In this document: in pieces, positions 43,083 through 50,233 of the stretch | How the letters are laid out: the number at the start of each line of letters is the position of its first letter | Position numbering within the stretch: position 1 is the first letter of the stretch | NCBI RefSeq assembly: GCF_000025225.2 | Contig: NC_013895.2 | Span: forward strand, 1,736,001 to 1,800,000 | From: Mageeibacillus indolicus UPII9-5 | Lineage (GTDB): Bacteria > Bacillota > Clostridia > Saccharofermentanales > Fastidiosipilaceae | Reading direction: 5' to 3' | Length of the DNA: 64,000 bases | The notes under the pieces: model-generated | What the model saw: only the letters and a program-made list of their open reading frames with translations | Told to the model about the DNA's origin: nothing | Database searches by the model: none | Position numbers and translations under genes: made by a program

Positions 43083-44525
43083 TTAAACCTCATTTTCCTC
43101 ATTATATTGCTGCAAATTACCTTCAAAACCAGTAATCTTTTCATTCTCGATAAGTAACAAAGAATCCGCTACATTGTTGATAAAGGACACATCATGCGTC
43201 ACGAAAAGCAAGGGTCTGTCGTAGCCTTGAAGCAGCTCTTCTAAGGCTTCTATGGCACGAATATCTAAAAAGTTAGTTGGCTCATCCATCACCAAATAAT
43301 TAAAGTTACCTGTTAGAAGCTTCGCCAATTTCACCTTGGCTTTTTCACCATCACTAAGCACATTCGCTTGCTTGAACACATCATTTGTTTTGAAACCTAG
43401 ACGAGCCAAGATGATTCTCGTCATTGACTGGTCATAGATTGAATAAGGTAATACGTTGTCCAGAATCGTTTTTGTATAGTCGAGTGTTTCTCCTAGCTGA
43501 CTATAGTAACCAATTCGTAAATTCGGATGTGTCCACGTTTCACCGTTAAGAATCATGTTGAGCAAAGTGGTTTTCCCTGAACCGTTGTCACCTAATAAGG
43601 CAACTTTATTTGTATTGTCTATCGTAAAATTGACATTCTTAAAAATCACCTTGCTATCAAAGCTCTTATTGAGATTTTCTGCCCTGATGAGTACCTTGGA
43701 ATGAATTTTTTCTCGCTCGTCCATATTGAGCTTGATGGCTGCATTTTGATATGGCTTACTCTTCACCTCTAGTTGATTTACTCTTTCTAAAGTGGCTTTT
43801 ACCTGTTTGTCGAGCTTCTTCTTATTTTGTTGCCCACCCATTTTATGCAGCCTAGCTTCTGAGTTACCCATCCTTTTGGGTGTGGTTTTTACTTTTGCTG
43901 ACTGCTGTTTTATTGCATTTGCAACCTGTAAAAGACGCTTCTTTTCTTTTACATAACTCTCATATTCCCTCTCAGCACACTTATACCTCTTTTCTCTTTC
44001 GCATAGATAAAACGAATAATCACCGCTATAAACCTCAATTTTCCCATTGACCAATTCGAAAATTTTCGTACAGGTTTGATTAATAAAATCTCGATCATGG
44101 GAGACAAGAATAAAACCCTTATTGCGAGAATAGAGCCGTTTAGCTAATAGCTTTCTTTGCTTAATGTCTAAATGTGATGTAGGCTCGTCAATAAGCAAAA
44201 ATGCTTTATTATCAACTAAAAGGTGCTCCAGTTTCAATCTTTGCTGCTCGCCTGGACTACTACTACAATTCTGCTGAAAACGACGCTGATATATAAAACC
44301 GAGTTCATCTTCTAAATTGTTGAGCAAATAACTAATCTCGTCGTTCATTTGAACTCGCCCCGCGTAGTCAGTATCAAGACTTGAAAGTATGCGTAAAAAG
44401 GTGGTTTTGCCTGTGCCGTTATCACCAATTAAACCAACCTTGTCACAAGCACCAATAGATAGATGATCAATCGCAAATAAAGTTCTTGCACCTACAACTT
44501 TTGTTAAATCATCAATACGTATCAT
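43083..44525 (-). CDS. ABC-F ribosomal protection protein
   Basis: 480 residues with two ATPase domains and no membrane part. First: GDNGTGKTT, SPGEQQRLKLEHL, LLIDEPTSHLD, SHDRDF. Second: GDNGSGKTT, LSDGEKAKVKLAKLL, VMDEPTNFLD, THDVSF. The basic inter-domain linker (PKRMGNSEARLHKMGGQQNKKKLD) reaches the ribosome in antibiotic-resistance ABC-F proteins. Vga/Lsa/Msr-like by layout; the drug class cannot be fixed by eye. AAGGAGG precedes ATG. A leader peptide and hairpins upstream predict antibiotic-inducible expression. Confidence 0.9.
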   Translation of the reverse strand: MIRIDDLTKVVGARTLFAIDHLSIGACDKVGLIGDNGTGKTTFLRILSSLDTDYAGRVQMNDEISYLLNNLEDELGFIYQRRFQQNCSSSPGEQQRLKLEHLLVDNKAFLLIDEPTSHLDIKQRKLLAKRLYSRNKGFILVSHDRDFINQTCTKIFELVNGKIEVYSGDYSFYLCEREKRYKCAEREYESYVKEKKRLLQVANAIKQQSAKVKTTPKRMGNSEARLHKMGGQQNKKKLDKQVKATLERVNQLEVKSKPYQNAAIKLNMDEREKIHSKVLIRAENLNKSFDSKVIFKNVNFTIDNTNKVALLGDNGSGKTTLLNMILNGETWTHPNLRIGYYSQLGETLDYTKTILDNVLPYSIYDQSMTRIILARLGFKTNDVFKQANVLSDGEKAKVKLAKLLTGNFNYLVMDEPTNFLDIRAIEALEELLQGYDRPLLFVTHDVSFINNVADSLLLIENEKITGFEGNLQQYNEENEV

Positions 44526-44545
44526 AAATCCTCCTTGAAAATACC

Positions 44546-44563
44546 GAGAGGATTTAACCTCTC
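44546..44563 (-). terminator. Attenuator-like hairpin in the ABC-F leader
   Basis: GAGAGG / CCTCTC with loop of six, followed on the minus strand by GGTATTTTC. It lies between the leader peptide stop and the ABC-F ribosome site. The U tract is weak, so it may act on translation instead. Confidence 0.5.
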
Positions 44564-44567
44564 TACA

Positions 44568-44597
44568 TTAGTTAGAACAGGATTTATTAATTACCAT
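44568..44597 (-). CDS. ABC-F leader peptide MVINKSCSN
   Basis: A nine-codon ORF with its own GGAGGT (44606-44611) 8 bases upstream. Codons for N-K-S (AATAAATCC) are complementary to the ABC-F ribosome site and start (GGATTTAT). Stalling of a drug-bound ribosome here would free the downstream site, as in known ABC-F and erm leaders. The peptide itself is not a known family. Confidence 0.65.
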   Translation of the reverse strand: MVINKSCSN

Positions 44598-44627
44598 CTT
44601 TTGATACCTCCGAAAATAATTGTCACT

Positions 44628-44633
44628 ATTATA
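44628..44633 (-). promoter_or_regulatory. ABC-F promoter -10 box
   Basis: TATAAT on the minus strand, 17 bases before the leader ribosome site. The -35 region (about 44651-44656) is weak. Confidence 0.55.
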
Positions 44634-44697
44634 CCATATACTCATATATAACTTAGTACCTCAACCAACTTAACTATCGTCTTACTTATTTCACAAA

Positions 44698-44760
44698 GCT
44701 GGGTGCAAAGTGGGGCACCTTTTAACGATAGGAAAAGCTATCGTTAAAAAGTTTAAGATT
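44698..44760. repeat. Island hairpin repeat R, copy 8
   Basis: GCTGGGTGCAAAGTGGGGCACC followed by the perfect hairpin at 44720-44749. The following GTTTAAGA.TGGCTTAATAGCTTGAT.TTTGAG matches copy 1 at 29265-29295 almost exactly. Confidence 0.85.
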
Positions 44761-44939
44761 GGCTTAATAGCTTGATTTTTGAGCATAAAAAACAGCCTAG
44801 AGAGGATTACCCCCCTAAGACAAAGTATTAGTATAGTTGATGCAATTTTTTTACCATATATGAACCCTAGTATAGAAATAATATTCTATTTTTCATATAA
44901 TATAGTAAAAGTAGTGGATAACGCACGAGGAGGTAATTT

Positions 44940-45758
44940 GTGAAGAAAAGATATATGTTGAGAAATATTTTTAAAACCAAATATAATTTCCATAATATTG
45001 TTTTAATCGTTTTCATTGGACTATTAGCAGGTTTTTTATCAGGATTGTTCGCTGTAGGTGGGGGAATTGTGATAGTTCCTGCATTAACTGTTTTTATGAA
45101 ATTTGATCAGCGTCATGCTACTGCTACTTCTCTTGTTGCCATAATTATAACGTCGCTTTGTGGAAGCATTGTTTACGGTTTAGACGGAAAAGTGTCATTT
45201 TTATCAGCATTTTTTCTAATAATAGGTTCAGTTTTCGGATCACAAATTGGGGTATATTTTTCACATATTTTGCCTAAAAAAATATTTCCTTGGTGTTTTA
45301 CACTTTTTGTATTACTAGTTATATGTTCTAGTCAAGTTTGGATTCCATTAAGAAATGTAGATTTTAATGTTAGTTTTTTAAAAGCTATATGTCTTATATT
45401 TATAGGCGTTTTTTCTGGTATTTTTTCAGGTATTTTAGGCGTTGGTGGCGGAGGAATTATAGTGCCATGCGTGCAACTTTTGCTCGGCATGGGAGACCTT
45501 ATGGCAAGAGGAACTGCTTTGCTTGTCACGCTTCCTACAGCTATAAGTGGTAGTATTGCTAATGCTCGTTACCATTATACTCATTTTACTGAAGGAATTA
45601 TTATCGGTATTTTTGCGACATTTACTGTAAAATTAGGCGCAATAATTGCGCACAGTATTTCACCTTTTATATGCAATATATTGTTTTGTATTTTTTTGTT
45701 CAGTGCATGCTTACGAATGATATTAAAAACAGGTGTTTTAGCTAAGAATAAGCGTTAA
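44940..45758 (+). CDS. TauE/SafE-family membrane permease
   Basis: 272 residues, eight predicted membrane segments in two related halves, each with a glycine-rich start: GLLAGFLSGLFAVGGGIVIVPAL (about 35-57) and FSGIFSGILGVGGGGIIVPC. This is the TauE/SafE (DUF81) signature; members export sulfite or sulfoacetate-like anions. Start is GTG after GAGGAGG. Isolated plus-strand gene between hairpin repeat copies. Substrate unknown. Confidence 0.9.
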   Translation: MKKRYMLRNIFKTKYNFHNIVLIVFIGLLAGFLSGLFAVGGGIVIVPALTVFMKFDQRHATATSLVAIIITSLCGSIVYGLDGKVSFLSAFFLIIGSVFGSQIGVYFSHILPKKIFPWCFTLFVLLVICSSQVWIPLRNVDFNVSFLKAICLIFIGVFSGIFSGILGVGGGGIIVPCVQLLLGMGDLMARGTALLVTLPTAISGSIANARYHYTHFTEGIIIGIFATFTVKLGAIIAHSISPFICNILFCIFLFSACLRMILKTGVLAKNKR

Positions 45759-45974
45759 ATATGCAAAGTCTTTGACTTTTATTTATTTGAAAAAATAGTT
45801 TTGAATATAAAAAGTTGGGCTTAGATTTAAGCCCCACGATATAGGAGAATGTTATAAAGTAACTTTTTACAATTATGCCATTTGAGTAACATCTCTTTTT
45901 GCTTGTATAAATTTTATTATCATGTTTTTTGCGTGATAAATAATTATGCAAACTATACTGTATATCCTCACTTC
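45759..45974. other. Gap with small hairpins
   Basis: AAAGTC-TTT-GACTTT at about 45764 may end the TauE transcript. GGGCTTA-GATT-TAAGCCC at about 45818 could terminate minus-strand transcription (followed there by AACTTTTTA). No gene seen. Confidence 0.4.
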
Positions 45975-46010
45975 ACAGCCTGGGTGCAAAGTGGGTGCAC
46001 CTTTTAACGT
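45975..46010. repeat. Island repeat R, truncated copy 9
   Basis: CACAGCCTGGGTGCAAAGTG and GGTGCACCTTTTAACG, then an abrupt switch into the 202-bp direct repeat. The hairpin's second half is missing. Confidence 0.7.
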
Positions 46011-46210
46011 TAACATCCTGTGCACTCGACCCTAAAGCGTAGACATGTTCCCTCATACAGCAAAATCGCACTCAAAAACCTCGAGAACCCGGCCTAAAGC
46101 CGCCACTCATTAAACCTTTTAACGATAGACTTCACTAAACCCTGCTACACAAGGGCAAAAATGCACCCACCTATTAAGCCCTTGACATCAATACGACAGT
46201 CTCGACGTGG
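46009..46210. repeat. 202-bp direct repeat, left copy
   Basis: Matches 50033-50233 along its length, with about 90 percent identity by eye. It starts GTTAACATCCTGTGCACTCGACC and ends with an rlmD 3'-end copy (46174-46209, HVETVVLMSRA-stop on the minus strand). It contains a half hairpin (TTTTAACGATAG, 46117-46128). On the plus strand it reads V-D-M-F-P-H-T-A-K (46039-46065). Confidence 0.9.
46174..46209 (-). repeat. rlmD 3'-end copy (HVETVVLMSRA-stop)
   Basis: Twelve codons including TAA. Upstream on the minus strand, within 130 bp, are two more scars: D-Q-F-P-R-T at 46257-46274 and D-L-F-P-R-T at 46318-46335. Confidence 0.9.
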
Positions 46211-46256
46211 CTCGACTGCTTCATCTTGATGTCGAGTGTGTAGCCAAATTCACGTT

Positions 46257-46335
46257 CGTACGCGGGAATTGGTCAAAGCGCATTTTTTGAGGATAACACA
46301 CCGATTTTACTCTTGTCCGTTCTCGGAAACAGGTC
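46257..46335 (-). repeat. Two D-x-F-P-R-T scars
   Basis: GACCAATTCCCGCGTACG (46257-46274) and GACCTGTTTCCGAGAACG (46318-46335), minus strand, each preceded by TT. They match the rlmD D-M-F-P-Q-T codons and lie upstream of the tail copy at 46174. Confidence 0.65.
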
Positions 46336-46441
46336 AAAGGCCATGTTCCTGCCTAATAATATGCAAACGCACAGATTTACCAACCGCCTCAAGGCTTCGC
46401 TCTGAGGTAATATGTCTGAAATCCCATCGCCTCAACTCGGC

Positions 46442-46657
46442 TCAGGCTTTATTTCCTCTGCCACCATGCTTTCCCTTGGTAACAATAAATAGTGCGATAC
46501 TGCCAATCGCGCCCACCGCACCTAATACGTCCTTTCTAATATTTGCGTTCCTTTCGCGTCTGCAATTATCACATAACTTGTGCTTATTCGTGCTTACAAG
46601 TTCGCATCCACACTTCTTGCAGTAACGAATTTCTGGACCTTTATTATTGCTCATCAT
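46442..46657 (-). CDS. Small zinc-ribbon membrane protein
   Basis: 71 residues from ATG 46657, 5 bases after GGAGG; a second ATG follows immediately. The N-terminus holds CKKCGCEL...LCDNCR, a CxxC-CxxC zinc ribbon, and a membrane segment (VLGAVGAIGSIALFIVT) follows. It overlaps the larger zinc-ribbon gene by 14 bases, so the two are cotranslated and probably interact. Unknown function. Confidence 0.7.
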   Translation of the reverse strand: MMSNNKGPEIRYCKKCGCELVSTNKHKLCDNCRRERNANIRKDVLGAVGAIGSIALFIVTKGKHGGRGNKA

Positions 46658-47777
46658 AATCACCTCCGGTATGTTCTGTTTCTACTGTCAACAGATTATG
46701 TACTGAATACTCAATTTGTGCCTTCGGATCAAAGGCTGTAATCCTCGCTGCAATATCGGTAAACTGATCAACTACTTCGATCCGCTTCTGAGAAGAATTC
46801 TCATTGAGCAACAATAATGTATCTCGCTCATTAAGTTTATTTTCCACTATGAAGGATTTGAATTCCTCTAAGCATTCCTTGCACGGTTCGTATTCTCCCA
46901 ACATTGCGTATCCTTCACACTCGGTCTGCACAGAGTTAGTAATGTAAACAAGTGCCTGAAATGCGTCAATTGCCTTCCTACTGACGTCTTTTTCTCCTTT
47001 GAATTCAAGCATCATTTGAAAATCAGACTTCTGGGAATGTTCGGTGATATGATACATATTCTGAGAAAAGTTCCGCATCAATACTCGCTTTGCATCTGTC
47101 GCACTATGTATAACATCCAGCATAGCCGCTTCTCTCAGCTTTGCATCCTGAATCAGCCTTGCCTGCATTAGTTTATCCCTTGCTCCTTCTGCCATAGCAA
47201 GACGATCATTCTGAAGCTCTACATGGATTTCTCTTATTGCATCAACGACATATTCTATTTCATCAAGAATCTGAGCCATTACCGCGTGCGTCGATAAATT
47301 GTTTAAGGACTGTATGAGATTAGGTGTCAAGGCCATGTCCTCAAGTCTAACCTGTTTAACAAATCCATCTGCGTTACGAATTGTTGGTAGTATTTCTCCC
47401 TGTTTATCAATGGTGAATCGATAGATTCCCTTATCTATTAAATCCTTCACATAGGAATCCATCTTAGCAACCATGATGTGATCCTTGTCTGCCATAGCTC
47501 CTATTACTTCTGCAATTGCAGGAAGCTTCACCTTGATATTTTCCCACTTACCAAAATACTGAATAAGACTTCTATTATCTTCATATGAGATAATGCTTAG
47601 TTCTCCTCGATTCGGCTGCCACTCTTCAATATCATATTCGAAGATTGGAACCATCTCGTATTTGTCCTGCTCACTGATTGGCCTCTTTGGATCGGCACTT
47701 TGAAATCCACAATGCGGGCACTTCGTAGCTTTATCTGATATTTTTGTCCCGCATTCCGGGCATAGTATTCTGCTCAT
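46644..47777 (-). CDS. Zinc-ribbon protein of unknown function
   Basis: 377 residues. N-terminal double zinc ribbon CPECGTKISDKATKCPHCGF (residues 6-25), then a helical, mostly soluble body with a possible coiled coil around residues 180-260 (DEIEYVVDAIREIHVELQNDRLAMAEGARDKL). No membrane segment, no enzyme motif seen. First gene of a two-gene unit bounded by the 202-bp direct repeats. I do not recognise the body; a stress or defence role would be a guess. Confidence 0.7.
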   Translation of the reverse strand: MSRILCPECGTKISDKATKCPHCGFQSADPKRPISEQDKYEMVPIFEYDIEEWQPNRGELSIISYEDNRSLIQYFGKWENIKVKLPAIAEVIGAMADKDHIMVAKMDSYVKDLIDKGIYRFTIDKQGEILPTIRNADGFVKQVRLEDMALTPNLIQSLNNLSTHAVMAQILDEIEYVVDAIREIHVELQNDRLAMAEGARDKLMQARLIQDAKLREAAMLDVIHSATDAKRVLMRNFSQNMYHITEHSQKSDFQMMLEFKGEKDVSRKAIDAFQALVYITNSVQTECEGYAMLGEYEPCKECLEEFKSFIVENKLNERDTLLLLNENSSQKRIEVVDQFTDIAARITAFDPKAQIEYSVHNLLTVETEHTGGDYDEQ

Positions 47778-47814
47778 TTATTCACGACCTTTTCTTTTTA
47801 TTTGATGTTTCATA

Positions 47815-48345
47815 AGAGGCCTTGTAATTTTTGCGAAAAGTTTCCTCTACCGGTCAGCCCCATAAATTCTTGCATTTCTTTCCGTCTGCGAGGAACAGAG
47901 CAAAATTGAATTAAATCTTGTATCGTGGCTTGCTCCTTATCTTGTTCCCTTATCCCGCTTATCAGGATCGGACTTTTTGATATATTCCTTATAAAGATCT
48001 TAATTCATCAAATATCATCTCGCCGTTATTTTCTGCCCATACATAAAGTCAATCCTTCACACATCTACATCAATCATTAATCTTCCAGTGACCATAACGC
48101 TTGCCACCAATGCGTTCTATGCGGCCAGAGTCTTTCATCTCATCCATTTTTCTTTGTAAAGAACGATATGGAATATTAAGTATCTTGACAAGTTATACCT
48201 GCGTAATCTTAGGATCATTTTGAATGACTTCTATTATCTTATCCACCAAAACATCATTCAAAACGCCACTTAAAACGTCATCTTGGCGTTTTAGCACTTT
48301 GGCTTATCTATAAGTGCGCTTTGAAGTGCCCTAAAATGCAGATGA
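47815..48345 (-). pseudogene. Remains of AlbA-type regulator 3' ends
   Basis: Two broken C-terminal pieces. At 48065-48340: LVDKIIEVIQNDPKITQV-stop-LVKILNIPYRSLQRKM followed by GRIERIGGKRYGHWKIND, a winged helix like that closing AlbA-type ATP-binding proteins. At 47820-47950: IQDLIQFCSVPRRRKEMQEF then GLTGRGNFSQKL, another such ending. Both lack the rest of the gene. Confidence 0.5.
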
Positions 48346-48357
48346 ATATATTATATC

Positions 48358-49800
48358 TCAATTCTTATAAATAACTTCCCAATAGCCGTTCTGACTTGTC
48401 CCGTGGCGTAGAATTACGGAATTCTTCTTTAGCTTATTCATATAATATTTCACAGTATTAACATCCCAGTTTAATTCATTCGCAATCTTTGCTTGTGTAT
48501 GGTCCGGATGCTTCAGTAATAGATTAACTAACGTCTTATCTCTTTCGCTCAGTTCAGCTTGCATAATACCTTGGGTAGTACCTTGGGTAGTACCTTGGGT
48601 AGTCGGTCCGACTGTAACCGTTGCCGCCTCAGAAAGAGGAATCACTGTCGTAAAAACATCTGCCTCTGTAAAGACAGGCTCTCCACCAGAATACATCTTC
48701 GTGTATTTATAGCTGTTGCGCATGCCGCTTCCAAGCTCATCAGCAAGTCCGATTTCTCGGAACATTTTTGCTATAGGCGGATTCTTTGCGAATGGCCTGA
48801 ATGTTTTCAGATTCAAGTTTCCGTGCCCATGTGCAAGATTTGCATTTTCTGTTGTAATCTTATCCCGTTCAATGACAAGCTTTGGTACATATCCGCTGGA
48901 AAAATCACGGTGCATCAACAAATTGGAGATAATCTCACGCAGGATTTTGTCTCTGGTGCTTACCCTTTGGATGCCATCCAATGTAAAAACGTCATTTAGA
49001 TGCTTCTTTCCAAATTCCATCAAACGATCGTAGCTTTCAATCAGGTTTGTGATCACCACATCCCTGTCATCATAACGATCGACATTGAACACTCTGAAAA
49101 TAGCGTCTGTCTTATGCTGAGGTAACACGGACATGATACGGTTATCCGTACCAAAGAGTAAGATTGCCGCAAGTGTTATACCTTCTTTGTTCGTTTCCGG
49201 ATCCTCAAGTATAAGCCCGCAACTTCTGAGCATCTCCTCATCCGTCATGTCAATCCACGGATGGTGCTCAGTATTCACTCTCGTCATTCTCCTTGCTCGA
49301 TCCATAAGATCATGACGAAGGCTCGAAATCGGGATGGCAGGGTAGACCTTATTCACAAAATAGGTGCTTTGCTTACGGGCATAAAGATTGAAAACCATGT
49401 CCGCATTATCTGTAATATCGATGTCAGACTCATTATTGCGGTCAAATATTCTGCCTGCATTACGATAAACGGTTTTTCCAACCGGGACATAGACATAAAG
49501 AACAATACGCCCATCGATCTCATATTCCTCTGTAGTCAAATAGAGTGGCGGATACATTTTGCTTTCATTGTTGATCGTTGTAACAAAATTTTTCTTCATC
49601 TGCTCAACGGAGTCTTTATCAACACCAAGAATCGTCCCGTTATCCTTCACGCCAAAGAAAATATGACCGCCATCCCGATTGGAAAAAGAACAAACAGTAT
49701 CATAGACATCCTTCGTAATATCTGTTGTTGATTTTTTGAATTCGACTGTCAGCCCCTCGCCCTGACGAATCAAGCTCATCAAATTTTCAGGGAGTATCAT
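48358..49800 (-). CDS. AlbA-domain ATP-binding regulator
   Basis: 480 residues from ATG 49800 after GGGGTGA. N-terminal AlbA_2 (Schlafen AAA-like) domain: EGLTVEFKKSTTDI...FSNRDGGHIFFGVKDNGTILGVD. Middle HATPase_c_4-type region: REIISNLLMHRDFSSG and GSGMRNSYKY. C-terminal winged helix: DHTQAKIANELNWDVNTVKYYMNKLKK. A TTQG repeat (three 12-bp units, 48568-48603) links the parts. Common in Bacteroidota and Bacillota accessory DNA; thought to regulate transcription, partner unknown. Confidence 0.85.
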   Translation of the reverse strand: MILPENLMSLIRQGEGLTVEFKKSTTDITKDVYDTVCSFSNRDGGHIFFGVKDNGTILGVDKDSVEQMKKNFVTTINNESKMYPPLYLTTEEYEIDGRIVLYVYVPVGKTVYRNAGRIFDRNNESDIDITDNADMVFNLYARKQSTYFVNKVYPAIPISSLRHDLMDRARRMTRVNTEHHPWIDMTDEEMLRSCGLILEDPETNKEGITLAAILLFGTDNRIMSVLPQHKTDAIFRVFNVDRYDDRDVVITNLIESYDRLMEFGKKHLNDVFTLDGIQRVSTRDKILREIISNLLMHRDFSSGYVPKLVIERDKITTENANLAHGHGNLNLKTFRPFAKNPPIAKMFREIGLADELGSGMRNSYKYTKMYSGGEPVFTEADVFTTVIPLSEAATVTVGPTTQGTTQGTTQGIMQAELSERDKTLVNLLLKHPDHTQAKIANELNWDVNTVKYYMNKLKKNSVILRHGTSQNGYWEVIYKN

Positions 49801-49822
49801 ATAACTCACCCCTTTCGATTAT

Positions 49823-50080
49823 TCACTTATCAATTCCATTAGGCAAAATGGAATCAACCTCGTTCTCCTTAAAAGTCTGTTCTTCTTCCTTTTGCAAAGC
49901 CTTCTGCGCAGCCCTGTAGCTTCTCTCATCAGTTGCAGGATAATTATTATTGACTTCTGAAACTTTATTACAAAGAACATCTCTCTTTTTTTGTATCTCA
50001 CTATCGTCAAGCACTTCAAAATCAACTAATTCGTTAACATCCTGTGCACTCGACCCCAGAGCGTTGATATCTTCCCTCAT
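49823..50080 (-). pseudogene. 3' remnant of an unrecognised gene
   Basis: 85 codons; the first 20 (REDINALGSSAQDVNELV) lie in the 202-bp repeat. The rest (DDSEIQKKRDVLCNKVSEV...DERSYRAAQKALQKEEEQTF) looks like the charged, helical tail of a larger protein, ending VDSILPNGIDK. No ribosome site at the first ATG. Compare the similar start at 14722. Confidence 0.4.
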
Positions 50081-50233
50081 ACAGCAAAATCACTCTCCAA
50101 GACCGCGAGAACCCGGCCTAAAGCCGCCACTCATTAAACCTTTTAACGATAGACTTCGCTAAACCCTGCTACACAAGGGCAAAAATGCACCCACCTAATC
50201 AACCCTAGACATCAATACGACACTCTCCACATG
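50033..50233. repeat. 202-bp direct repeat, right copy, joined to rlmD
   Basis: Partner of 46009-46210. Its right end is the true rlmD 3' end. The two copies bracket a 3.8-kb module with the zinc-ribbon pair and the AlbA gene. The plus strand reads V-D-I-F-P-H-T-A-K at 50063-50089. Confidence 0.9.

Noticed and set aside
46236-46625. 129-residue plus-strand ORF beside the zinc-ribbon gene
   Set aside because: Its second half is antisense to the zinc-ribbon gene and its first half covers the rlmD-like scars; no coding character.
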